Positions 47,454 to 57,409 of a stretch of 64,000 nt of DNA are shown piece after piece. This DNA is from Aphis gossypii (lineage: Eukaryota > Arthropoda > Insecta > Hemiptera > Aphididae): positions 58,442,351-58,506,350 of the forward strand of contig NC_065533.1 in the NCBI RefSeq assembly GCF_020184175.1, given 5' to 3'. The notes under the pieces were generated by a model, which saw only the letters and a program-made list of their open reading frames with translations, searched no databases and was not told the DNA's origin. The position numbers and the translations under genes were made by a program. The first letter of the stretch is position 1. Each line of letters begins with the position of its first letter.

Positions 47454-48390
47454 TGTAACGAGACACACGTTACAAGCTATGCCTACCGCCCTCTTGTGGC
47501 GCGCGACTGATGAAAACCTGAACAACCGCAACTAACGCAATATACAGAGCGCGTGTTACGGCAATTGATAATTAATCTCTCGGCCACCTACATTACCATT
47601 TGCCAATTTAATATTTAATGACATAAATTAAGATATGTATACAACTAATTCCACACCACAAACACTGTCCATGTAAAAGTCAGACCATCATATTCCAATT
47701 CATTAAAGAAAAAGAAGAAAATACAGTACAACAAAAATCTTCATCTCCCCGTGACCGAGGGACGTAGAAGGGGATATAGGGGACCGCTTAGCTGACCATC
47801 ATCGACGACCTGTTCCCGTTGTACGCGACGGAGTTTAATACCGGACGTTTTCACAGCCGTTATTTACGGATTAAAACCCGAGCAGATTAACCTTCCGATT
47901 TTTCTTAACTTATACCGATACCGGACGGCCTTCACAGCCGTTATACACGGATCGCGTATAAGCGTAGGAAACCGACTCCGAGTGGCGACGACAAACTCGA
48001 AGTAATATTACTACATCGATTTGTGCACGCTAGCCAGCAGTCACCCTCCCGTTGCCAGTATTACAGTGCGTTGTTTTATATTTTATTTCACCGCGTCAGT
48101 GTTCCAAACTTTCAACAGCGAATACAGCAGAGCCAGAAGATCCAGACGAAGTTACACATCACCTGCACCATCTACGTGAGTTTATGTCCGATTTCCCTCA
48201 AAATTTATGTATATCCCATTTTCATTAATTCTCTTTATATACTTAAATCGGTACTTTAGTACTTATATTCTAAAAGAAAATATTGTAAATCATTTTACTT
48301 GTAAAACGCAATTAAATTTATGATAATAAATAAGATTTATGATACTGTAAAACATACGTCTTCAAATTCATATACACTAGTATCGTAACA
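47454..48390 (+). mobile_element. Solo LTR, family B, target duplication AACC
   Basis: The 937-bp block begins TGTAACGAGACACACG, ends TATCGTAACA and is bounded by AACC at 47450-47453 and 48391-48394. It is GC-richer than its surroundings and contains no gene. Its sequence is unlike LTR family A. It lies in intron 1 of the DUF4806 gene and leaves that intron's splice sites intact. Confidence 0.85.
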
Positions 48391-49074
48391 AACCTTATTA
48401 ATAATTTTATATCAACTGATTTTTATTTTGTCTAATTTAAATTTATTTAATTAAGAAAACTATAGTGAAGCGACAAAAAAGGCTAACGAAATAATGTCAA
48501 AAACCGAGATATCATCTTGTGATGATGAAGACAATAAGTCAATTTCTAAAAAATGAGAAGTCCTCCAAAATTATTAATTAAAGGTACCTAATGTATTTGT
48601 TATTTTTTAGCAATGCTTTACTTTAAAATTTTATAAACTACATTAATATTAATACTTTGAATATTACAGATACACTGACAAAGCCTAATAAATTGAATAG
48701 TCCAGTAATGCAAATTTCAATCATGAACTAAGTGATGAAAATGCATATGATTCTGATAAAGACCCTGAATACATTCAACCATGCTTTTGAAAGGTTTTAA
48801 ATAGTTAATAAATTATGCAATTATCTATAACTATAACAGTCCATGTATTCTCTTACTCATATTATATTACTTTCAGAAAACTCTTTATCTTCTGGCATAT
48901 CGACTAAAACAAAATATAATAGTTCTTCAAAGAAAACCTCCAACCAAGAAAAAAGTATTACTTGAAATATCCAGTCAAATGATAAAAAAAACAATAACTC
49001 TGAGTTTTTTATGAAAAAACCTTTATTTGAAACTGATGATTTTAATCAAGTTGATTTTAATATAAGTAGCTTGT

Positions 49075-49690
49075 TGTAAATATAGCTATTACAGCGAGTA
49101 GATGTATTATTGTATTGGTCGTAAAATATTGGCTTTAATGGTCAATTTTTAAATGTATTGTGTGTGCTATATTTGTGGTTAAAATAATTAATTTTAAAAT
49201 ATTCATGCTCTTAGAAAATGATAAGTCTACAAATAAACAACATTATTCTATATTGAACTCTCCTATTGGCAAAATAGTTGTGGAAGATAATGACCAGCAT
49301 TTTTCTCATCCACGTACAATATCATTCTCAAATGATAAAAACAATAAACTTAAGTTTTCTTCTGCAAAAAGGACCTTATTTGATACAATATTGAAACTGA
49401 TGAAATATTTAGCCAAGGTAAACATAACTAACAGAATATTGTAAATATAGTTGTAGGTAATAAGTAGATGTAATTGTATTATGATTTGTAAAATATTTGG
49501 ATTTAATAGTTAATTTAAAATGAATTGTGATTTAATTATGAATTTTAAATTTTTCATGCTTTTAGAAATTGCTGAGTCTACAAATAAAATACATTGTTCT
49601 ATATTGAACTCTCCAATTAGAAAAATAGTTGTGAAAGATAATGATAAGAATTTTTCTTATTTACACTCAATGTCCCAATAAAACACCTAT
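49075..49690. repeat. Tandem duplication of a ~365-bp exon-containing unit
   Basis: The segment 49075-49440 (tgtaaatatagc..., tttaatggtcaattt..., ttcatgctcttagaaaatg) recurs from 49440 (tgtaaatatagtt..., tttaatagttaattt..., ttcatgcttttagaaattg). Both copies keep the AG acceptor and the coding piece STNK(Q/I)H...LNSPI.KIVV(E/K)DND. The second copy ends near 49690 with a frame change. This duplicated an internal exon of the DUF4806 gene. Confidence 0.85.
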
Positions 49691-50699
49691 AAATTCTTCT
49701 ACAAAAACTTATACAGAAAAATTGATGCCTAATTGTGGTATTTTTATTTTAAAAATTTCTAACTATAGTTGTTTTGATTATTATTATTATTTTTTTTTAG
49801 ATTTTCAAACATTTGTGATAAATTCACTAACAAAAATTAAGTATGACATATCTGGAATTAATTCAAAGACAAATGCTACACATTTTCTTTTAAATTCTTC
49901 TGTAACCAATTCTGGAAATTCCCTTATTCAAGGACAACTGAACAATAACCAAATAGGTCAAACTTCAGACTATTATGATTTGTTTCCCATTAAAACCGAA
50001 GAAGATCTTATGATTGCCGAAAATAGAATTCTTGATAAGAATTTAAGATCTAATTTGGTATGTATATAATAATATTTATTATATATTGTATTAGTTTTTG
50101 TTAATATAACATTTTTTAGTAAATTTATGTCTAAATTATATTTTATTGTTATCTGTAGGTACTTCAATTATCATTGTTAGTTGGTATTAAAGATGTAGGA
50201 GATAGTGTTCGACGATTAATGATGAAAATGTTCTCAGATGAAGTGCTTACTCTGTATTCTTTATTGGGTTTCAAAAAGAAAAAAATTTTTTCCAAACTCG
50301 AATGTTATAATTTATTGATTGGTAAGTTTAGTATCTTTGCAAATGAACTATATTAAAATAATATTATAAAATCTTGAGTGTTAATAAATGAACACTTTAA
50401 GTTCTATAAGATTAATTGTTTCAATAAATGTTACATTTAAAATTATAAATGTTTTCAGATGCATTACGTGTACATTCAAAATTCAAAGGTATTATCAACA
50501 AAGAATTTGACAGACCTCTTGCCACATGGATAGCACATGCATCTTTCAGACTAAAATCAAATAGTTTTATAATAACTGTATTAAAAAAAATTATACATTT
50601 GTATAAATTTACCTACTTTAAAAAAAAAAAAAATATTTTAATATATTACAGCTTTAAGTCAAGCTAAAAACTTCTTTTGTTATAATTATATAAATTAAG

Positions 50700-51419
50700 A
50701 TATTATGTTAAACATTGTTTATTTTATTTTATGATGTTAATCAATTTGTTTTAAAGTAATAATTTTTTTTAAACCAGTGTACTTGTACACTACAATACTA
50801 CTTGTACTATATACAATCTCAGTGTATAGTATACTATAATGTATTCATATTACTATATTAGTACCTATTTTATATATGTTATATGTATATTAATATGTTT
50901 ATTACTAAACAATAAAGTAATTTTTTATGAGTTTAATTTTGTTGATATTTATAATTATTATAGATCAAATAAAATCATTTTAATAAAAGTTTTAGCCAGT
51001 ACAAACATTTTTAAGCTTTGATTATAAAATATTTTAATTATATAATTTCCATTTCATTTTATTGTTTTATAATATAATATGAAGTTATATTATATCAGTA
51101 TGGAGGAAGGGGGGGGGGGGTGGCTGTGAAATTTCCTTTCTGTAGACTCCGTAATTATAATATTATAATAATATTTAAAAAATTGTTTAAGAGAACTTTT
51201 CACTAATATTTAATGTTTTAATTTTTATAATATTATTGTATGAATATTCTCAGAACTTTTTAGTTTAAATGTTTTGAAAACACAAAAAAAAGTGGCCAAA
51301 ATATGACCATAGAACATTATAGGAAAATTTCTATAATATTATTGTGCTTTAATTAAAATTTTACTGAAATATTTTTGTTAAATTATCAATATTCTCCGAA
51401 GATTCTAAAAATATTTAAT
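50700..51419. other. 3' noncoding part of the EnSpm-like element
   Basis: AT-rich with one G-run (51109-51120). No gene. aatattct-like words from 51160 to 51410 mirror those at the left end. Confidence 0.5.
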
Positions 51420-51558
51420 TGCTGTCTGGGTATATATATATATAATTAATTATGTTGTAGTATGTTTCGGATAAAAATAAATGTATATATAAAACAATGT
51501 TAAAATGTTAAAATTATTATGTTACAATAATAAATGTTAAAATATAATATTTTTATGT

Positions 51559-51846
51559 TCACTCCTTAGGTTTCTTAATTTCAGCGATATTTTCTGCATC
51601 ATTTTCTACAAGGTCTGATATTTGAGATTTCATGTAGTCCACATTATCTTCCAGATCAGATATTTTAAATTTTAAATTTTCGGTTAATTGTTCGATATTT
51701 GATCATTTTCGTTCAATAATCTTAGTGTTATTTTCAAGTTGACTCATTTTTTCATTTAATTCAAATCTAATTATTTTTATAGAGTCATCGAGTTTAGAAA
51801 TAGTTTTTTTATTTTCACCAGCTTGTGAACTACCAAACACATTCAT
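51559..51846 (-). pseudogene. Polinton coiled-coil protein 1 (MNVFGSSQAGE type), one stop
   Basis: Reading from the ATG at 51846: MNVFGSSQAGENKKTISKLD, then a helical Glu/Lys/Ile-rich coiled coil (KMSQLENN, LKFKISDLEDNVDYMKSQIS) to the stop at 51559-51561. One internal TGA lies after IIERK. Its first 18 residues are nearly the same as those of the next gene upstream, so the two are tandem paralogs. The spacing fits a compact viral-style operon of minus-strand Polinton genes. A fibre or spike role is my inference from the coiled coil. Confidence 0.65.
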
Positions 51847-51885
51847 GAATAAAATTATTTTTAAAAAGTATATTCTGTAAAAAAA

Positions 51886-52245
51886 TTAATTTTTCTTATT
51901 ATAATTTTCTTCGATGATTTTCAAACGAGTGTTTAAATCTGAAATATATGATCCATGATTCGGTAAAGAATTTACATCAAATATACCCGTTATGCGTTTT
52001 ATTTCGGCATTTACACTGTCTATAGAAGAAAGTATAAAAGAAAGTTTTGTATCTGTTTCTATATAATTATTGAACAGCTCCGACATGCGATTTTCCAGCG
52101 TTAGTAGATGAACAACATTACTTTTTATGATATGAATTTCTTTCTGCTGATCATTTATTTCATTTTGTAATGTTTTATTACTTGACTGAATATCTGATAT
52201 AATTTTTTTAGTTTCACCAGCTTGAGAACCTCCAAACACGTTCAT
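51886..52245 (-). CDS. Polinton coiled-coil protein 2 (MNVFGGSQAGE type)
   Basis: I prefer the start at 52245 (MNVFGGSQAGETKKIIS) because it aligns with the paralog at 51846; the frame is open 12 codons further up. The 120-residue product is almost entirely predicted helix with heptad-like spacing (IQSSNKTLQNEINDQQKEIH, LSFILSSIDSVNAEIKR) and ends DLNTRLKIIEENYNKKN. No signal peptide or catalytic motif is visible. It lies between the integrase gene and its paralog on the same strand. Short proteins with an N-terminal M-(N)-xFG block and a coiled coil occur in Polintons; a structural role is inferred. Confidence 0.65.
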   Translation of the reverse strand: MNVFGGSQAGETKKIISDIQSSNKTLQNEINDQQKEIHIIKSNVVHLLTLENRMSELFNNYIETDTKLSFILSSIDSVNAEIKRITGIFDVNSLPNHGSYISDLNTRLKIIEENYNKKN

Positions 52246-52342
52246 AGCTATAATACGACTGATACTATATTTTAACATCACGTGTATTTATCCAACTATT
52301 ATGTGTGTTATCAAATCCAAGCCACTTGACAAGCATTTTATT

Positions 52343-53173
52343 TTATTTTTTACGTATAATTTTTTCGATCAGATATTCGTTCGGGTGTTTGGTTTTATGT
52401 ATTTCCGCCGAGTAAAAACAACCGGCAATCGGTTTACCCGTATAATCTTGTAACTGATAAGTGACGGGTAATGTTTTATTTATTTTAATAATTTCAAATA
52501 TTTCAGTTGACCAGTTGGGCAAATAACCTTTTGTAAACACACCTTTTTGTGTACTGATACGAACGTTATCACCAACTTTGAATTAAATTTTTTCATTATT
52601 AATTTCATGTTGTTTTATAGTCACTGACGCAGGATTTAAATCTGCTTGCACTGGTGTCATTCCTATAGTTCTGTGTTTTGAATTATTGTATTCATTAAGC
52701 AGTTTTGGTAAAATTGAAATCCATTCGTGTGAGCCACGTGCCGTAAACTCTCTAAACATTTTTTCTTTTAGTGTACGATTAAATCGTTCAACAATACATG
52801 CTTTTACGATGCTAAATGTAGAATATTTGTGTATGTTATATTTGGCCATCAGATTATCGGAATTAGTGCTGTAAAATTCTTTTCCGTTATCAAGTTGTAA
52901 AAGTTTCGGTGCTCTATCTATTAATATTTTAGACATCGCGTTTGTGACTTCTTTTCCAGTTTTTGATTTTAATGCTATAGCCCACGCAAATTTAGTAAAG
53001 CAATCTATAACGCATAAAATATACTTGTAACCTTTATGTTTTTTTGAATACGGTATCATTTCCACCAAGTCAGCCTGCCATAAATCATTTTTTCCATGTA
53101 CGTTAACTCTGCGCCTAACGAAATTTTTCCGTGACGGTTTGTGTAGTTCAATAGCTATTTCGTGTTTAGACAT
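52343..53173 (-). pseudogene. Polinton retroviral-like integrase, one in-frame stop
   Basis: The start is MSKHEIAIELHKPSRKNFVR (53173). The DDE core shows DLWQADLVEMIPYSKKHKGY (first Asp), LLQLDNGKEFYS (second Asp) and VERFNRTLKEKMF (Glu), with YNNSKHRTIGMTPVQA after it. A single TAA (52583-52585) follows; the same frame then continues VGDNVRISTQKGVFTKGYLP and WSTEIFEI to the stop at 52343, a chromodomain/SH3-like tail usual for Polinton integrases. The catalytic triad looks complete, so the lesion is the stop, plus loss of other genes of the element. The enzyme inserts element DNA and typically makes 6-bp duplications. Confidence 0.9.
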
Positions 53174-53185
53174 TAGGTATTCGTT

Positions 53186-53903
53186 TTATTATCCAGCTTT
53201 ATATAATTCTTCAATATTATTCGATATTATTTCATTGGCGACGCCTGTATTACCAGCAGCTTTCGAAGCCAAAAGTTATCTTAGCCGGTCGACTAACTCA
53301 TTCGGATTATCCCAATACACTAAGTTATTTTTTTGTAATTTCATAGATAGATGACCACCAGAGGGAAATAATTTACGTATTATATCCTTATATTTAGAAT
53401 CAGTTTTTTTGATTTTTTTACTTTTTAAAGTAAAATGTGCCGATGTCTGTATTAATATAGATTTATATACTTCTAGATCGTTATCGGAATAAGTAAGTGG
53501 GTTTTTCAAAAATAATAAATGAATTAGACCCGGCGTTGATGGATAAGTATCACCATCAATTAAGAATAGATTGTTCGATAAATTTAACTTCTTTTTCGCC
53601 TAAAATAATATTTCCATCTGAAAGCTTTTTCGGGCCATAGGTTTTATCTAAATCTGTAGAGTGAAACCATTTTTGAATTTCTTGTTGATAGTTCTCATTA
53701 AAATTCGATTCGTTGTTATTTTTCTCGTTTGATGTCGAATGGTTTGTATCCGATATTTTAGTTAAGAGGTCGATGACTGGTTTGAAAGTTTGTGACAATA
53801 ATTGTTGAACATTTGCCTCACCATTTTTTAATTCAATATATTTACGTTTAATATTTTCTTTAGCTTTAACTAACTCGTCTAATATACTACCTTCATCCTT
53901 CAT
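53186..53903 (-). pseudogene. Polinton PY-like protein, frameshifted
   Basis: The product starts MKDEGSILDELVKAKENIKR (53903), with a Ser/Asn-rich linker, then WFHSTDLDKTYGPKKLSDGN. After a frameshift (about 53560) it continues FLIDGDTYPSTPGLIHLLFL, then YWDNPNELVDRLR, a TAA, then LLASKAAGNTGVANEIISNN and IEELYKAG. The YWDxPNELVDRLR...A.K.AGNTG..NEI block is a signature of a conserved Polinton protein (called PY, function unknown). It sits between the ATPase and the integrase, as expected in this element class. Confidence 0.78.
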
Positions 53904-53943
53904 GACTGCGTTTTAAATGTTAATATTTTCTACTTGTATCACC

Positions 53944-54437
53944 TTATATAATGACGTATATATCAAATCCAAAACGATAACGTCCGTTATCACGGTCACT
54001 ATATTTACAAATAACAACGAATGCAAATCCATCTCGATTCCAGCACGTAACGCAAAAATACTTCAATTGTGTATATGTCATATCACCCGAACAATGTTCA
54101 TTGTATACATGTTTTAAATTAGTTTCGTCTTGTTTGAATAATACTATTAAATTAGCATTATCTCGGATCAACTGTTTAGGTACTTTTGAATAACTCTGAG
54201 CCAGATAAAATATATCTATTTTATTATGATGTCCACGTGCGAAAAATGCCCGTATAACTTGCTGATTTTCTCCCAAAACGTCGTCCATTATGAATATAGA
54301 GTTTGGTAAAACTATTTCAGGTGAAATAATCTTATCATTCTCGAAAAATGTAAAAATGTTAACACGGTCAATATCATAGATTATACGTTTCAATAATTTA
54401 TATTTTGGTTGTTCTAACGTTTTGTGATTCGGCAAGT
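53944..54437 (-). pseudogene. Polinton FtsK/A32-type packaging ATPase, C-terminal half
   Basis: The frame covers about 163 residues: a Walker B-like FIMDDVLGENQQVI, then FFARGHHNKIDIFYLAQSYS, KVPKQLIRDNANLIVLFKQD, and a Cys/Trp-containing tail (FCVTCWNRDGFAFVV). These blocks are typical of the Polinton genome-packaging ATPase. The N-terminal half with the Walker A loop is missing; similarity ends at about 54437, where unrelated sequence begins, so this marks a break of the Polinton. Confidence 0.85.
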
Positions 54438-54499
54438 AGGGACTCGGCGAAATGGGACGTAACGATTATTACACCCATGAGACGCAACACACTCGTTCT

Positions 54500-54696
54500 A
54501 GTCTTGATGTCCCTTGGTTTGGTATTATATAAAAATGTCTGAGGAAAAAATGTCCAAAATCAAAAATGTCCGCGGTTAAAATGTCCGAAACCTAGAATGT
54601 CCTTGGTAAAAATGTCCGAAATCAAGAATGTCTGAGATGAAAATGTCCCTAACCAAGAATTTCCTATGGTAAAATTTTCCAAAATCGAAATATTGA
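54500..54696. repeat. ~33-bp tandem array of aatgtcc motifs
   Basis: About ten half-units of 15-17 bp, alternating (a)aaaatgtccgaaa(t/c)c- and -(t/c)aagaatgtccttgg-like forms, decay toward the right (aatttcc, aattttcc). The array lies 320 bp upstream of a FLYWCH fragment on the same strand. Confidence 0.85.
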
Positions 54697-55016
54697 TTGA
54701 TCGTTGTATAATAAAATGGGAACACCCTGTATCACATTAGTTATCCATGTCAAAAAAACACCCTGTACGACTGTATATTTTCTATACTATGACCGTGAAT
54801 ACCCGAAGATATTTAATATTTATAACTACCTACCTAATATGTGATTGACATTATGTAACGGTTATTACGATAAGATTATCGAGACAATTTTGTTACAACG
54901 TATTATACGTACTGGTAACATAATTATCTGTCTCAGTTCTTAATTTTTAGTTGAATCTTTTTTGAGTGAGTGCGTACATGTTATTTTATTAAATTTATTG
55001 AAAATATTAATTGAAA
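54697..55016. other. Short gap with two acaccctgta motifs
   Basis: aacaccctgta occurs at about 54720 and 54760 as direct copies. No gene. The words resemble the inverse of cagggtgtcc at 11936, suggesting fragments of a common repeat family. Confidence 0.45.
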
Positions 55017-55268
55017 ATGGCTGATATTATCAAATCCAATAAAAATCATGACAAGTTATGTTTAGATGGGTAGCATATACCATTATTCAACATATACTAA
55101 AAACCAAAATTTGTTGGCATTGTGTTAAACAAAATTTGTAAAATTGTTCTGCCTCTCTAACCACAGATTTATTAAAAAATAATCCATTATTAGTCAAAAA
55201 TCATTCTCATTCTAGTCCAGTCGATTTTCACATTTTACCTGGAAAGTATTCCGAAGTTAATGGAATTT
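55017..55268 (+). pseudogene. FLYWCH zinc-finger fragment (MULE-type N-terminus)
   Basis: The ATG at 55017 opens MADIIKSNKNHDKLCLDG. After a stop and frame changes the expected Cys-containing FLYWCH pieces can be followed (a C...C pair near 55116-55155, then SHSSPVDFHILPGKYSEVNG) to about 55268. No MULE catalytic domain follows before the Charlie-like hAT. The likely source is a MULE transposase N-terminus, as with the remnant at 2640-3665. Confidence 0.55.
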
Positions 55269-55680
55269 TTACAGATTATATAGGGGTACTCAAGGATGTC
55301 TATCCTAAGTTTTCGACCTCTAGGACTGTGTGCTAACTTAGGGTGGGTGCAAACATCTCAAAACTATCAGATTTTTTTCAGTTTTTTTGCTTATATCTAG
55401 TAAACTAACCATATTTTGTGTTCCATTAAAGCATAACAAAGTTGTAGACCACTAAATTTTCTAAAATTTGGTAGGTTAGACAATTTATTTCGTACAAAAT
55501 TAACTGAGATACAGCTGATTAAAGTTATACATAGTTTCTCAAAATATAAAAAAAAATAGATGAAAAACGAAGGTTTTGATTCTATAACTATATTTAATAC
55601 CATCATTTCCATGTTAATTTTTTCAATCACTCACCAATATCAACATCTAATTTAAAATAATATTTAATACATATAGTGCA
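55269..55680. other. Gap without a gene
   Basis: AT-rich; no motif recognised. Confidence 0.5.
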
Positions 55681-55914
55681 TCAGGACACTATAACCTTAG
55701 ATCGCTTAGGAGTTGACGGACCTTCGTCTTCGTTGTCGTCGTAATCGTAGTCGGTGTCTATGAACACGACTTTCTCGTGCACCTTCGGTGCAGAAAGAAG
55801 GGGCATTACACTGCGATCCTCTTCATCGGTGTCAGCTTCGTTGGTATCAGGTTGAGATGAGTTTTCGCACGATATTCCCACGCAGCGTTTGCATACCGCA
55901 GAGCATAATAGTCC
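55681..55914 (-). pseudogene. Unrecognised acidic C-terminal fragment
   Basis: The minus frame reads KAGLLCSAVCKRCVGISCEN then an Asp/Glu-rich tail (DTDYDYDDNEDEGPSTPKRS) ending at 55681. Base composition is GC-richer and codon use differs from the surroundings. It looks like the last exon of a transposon or host protein with a CxxxCxxC cluster, but I cannot name it. It is cut at about 55914 by the plus-strand hAT gene. Confidence 0.4.
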
Positions 55915-57147
55915 AGCCTTTTTACAGCTGCTATTTTTGTTAGAGGTATTGATAATGAATTCAATATATCTGAAGAAATGGCTTTTTTAGTACCACTGAA
56001 AGACACTACAAAAGCTCGTGATTTATTACGAGTGTAGTAGAAACTACACTTAATAAATTTTCTTTAAATTTGGTTAATATATCAGGTATAGCTACGGATG
56101 GTGCCCCTGCTATGTTAGGTAAAAAAGAAGGACTAACAAAATTAATAGAAGACCATGCGGGTTTTAGTTGGAAACAAAGGTTTGATGCGATACCATTGTA
56201 TTGTTCATCAGGAAAATTTATGTGCGAAAGCTTTGAAAATGGACAACATTATGCAAATTGTCATAAAATGTGTTACATTTATTCGAGCTAGGGGACTAAA
56301 TCATCGTCAATTCCAAGGCTACCTTCAAATCATGGAAGCAGATTCTGGAGACGTTGTTTTTCTTTTCAGAAGTAAGGTGGCTTAGTTGAGGTAAAATGCT
56401 CAAAAGATTTTATGATTTGCGAAATGAAATAAAGTCGTTCATGGAGTCAAAAGGAAAACCTGTCATAGAGTTTGAAGATGAAAACTGGCTTATGGATTTT
56501 GTTTTTTTAGTTCACATAACTACTCATTAAAATGAGTTAAACGTACGTCTTCAAGGTAAAAATCAACTCATTAGTAATATGTTTCAAATAATAACTGCCT
56601 TTGAACTGAAACTTAAATATTGGCAAAGTCAAGTTAAGGTGAATAATTTTATGTATTTCCCTGTGTTGGCCAAGCACAACCCCAAGAATTGCGAGAAATA
56701 TGCTTCTTTGATTTTAATTTTAATTAATGAATTTGAAACCCGTTTTCAAGATTTTCGTAAGAATAGTCAACTTTTTGCTATTTTCGCAACACCATTTTCG
56801 GTTGACATTCCAGCTGTGGAAACTAAATTTCAAATGGAATGCATTGAGTTGCAATCAGATAATCAACTCAAAGAAAAATTCAATCAGTCATCTTTATTAG
56901 ATTTTTATAAATTATATCTACCCAAAGAAACATATCCAGTCCTTCATGACCATGACTTATTCATGTTCTCGCTTTTCGGCAGAACAATTGTTTTCAAGAA
57001 TGAAAAACACAAAAAGTAAGAATCGGTCCACTATATCAGACAACAGACAAGCATCTTGAAAGTTGTTTAAGGATTGCCACAACTTCGATCGATCCAGATA
57101 TTGATTCATTACTTTCAGAAAAAAAGCAATTTCAAATTTCACATTAA
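55915..57147 (+). pseudogene. Charlie-like hAT transposase (GTF2IRD2-type), 5'-truncated
   Basis: Frames on the plus strand give AAIFVRGIDNEFNISEEMAF, LVPLKDTTKARDLL, SGIATDGAPAMLGKKEGLTK, then in another frame MRYHCIVHQENLCAKALKMD, FIRARGLNHRQFQGYL, LKRFYDLRNEIKSFMESKGK, LNVRLQGKNQLISNMFQII, a long helical region, and the C-terminal dimerisation block (LFSRMK-like, then LESCLRIATTSIDPDI) ending at TAA 57145-57147. This is the order of hAT transposases related to GTF2IRD2/ZBED5. Frameshifts at about 56040, 56150 and 56380, a TAA near 56529 and a shift near 56970 break it. The BED finger is missing. Confidence 0.88.
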
Positions 57148-57390
57148 ATAACTTTTTTAAGCTAAAACTTTTTTTTTTGTTATAAATAAATATATTTTTT
57201 TGTGTACTTATAATTAAATATTAATACTTGTAAAAATATTTCTGCTTATTATTCACTATTGTAAAATTATAAAAAATATATTGTTGTATTATAAAATATA
57301 ATTTAATCATTAAATTTGAATGTATTATTATTAAAAAAAAATATGTGGCCCACAACAACTTCTACCTATATGATGTGGCCCAGTTTTCAC

Positions 57391-57409
57391 AAAAGGTTGG
57401 ACACGCCTG
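57391..57409 (+). repeat. Likely 3' end of the Charlie-like hAT
   Basis: aaaaggttggacacgcctg closes a gtggcccag-containing tail, the usual 3' end of Charlie-type hATs (inverse of cag...gtccaacctttt). No left partner is visible, in line with the 5' truncation. Confidence 0.6.

Larger units (their letters stand above)
47248..50690 (+). pseudogene. DUF4806 protein gene, multi-exon, with lesions
   Basis: Exon 1 (47248-47437) starts MWTIVHFVRDNTIEIVPDFW and ends at a GT donor. Exon 2 from 48456 joins in frame (NYSEATKKANEIM), then meets a TGA. Poorly defined middle exons follow (about 48660, 48880, 49215, 49565). The C-terminal exons carry the DUF4806 domain: FPIKTEEDLMIAENRILDKN (about 49985-50044), VGIKDVGDSVRRLMMKMFSD (50159-50321), then FKGIINKEFDRPLATWIAHA (from 50459) and possibly a last exon around 50651. 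Exon 1 and the DUF4806 tail are the usual two ends of this insect protein. The molecular function is unknown; such genes are often found next to transposase genes. Intron 1 holds a solo LTR, and one exon is duplicated in tandem. Confidence 0.75.
37134..51430 (+). mobile_element. Candidate two-gene EnSpm/CACTA-like element with CCCAGAYAGCA ends
   Basis: cccagatagca (37134-37144) is matched in inverse by tgctgtctggg (51420-51430), with one mismatch; both sides are flanked by TATA-type repeats, so the short duplication cannot be resolved. Subterminal sequence at both ends is rich in gaatatt/aatattc words. The block contains, in one orientation, a TNP2-like transposase gene and a DUF4806 gene, plus a later hAT (39400-43975) and a solo LTR (47454-48390). 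About 8.8 kb would be original. The ends are short and AT-rich flanks weaken the case, but gene content and symmetry support it. Confidence 0.6.
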
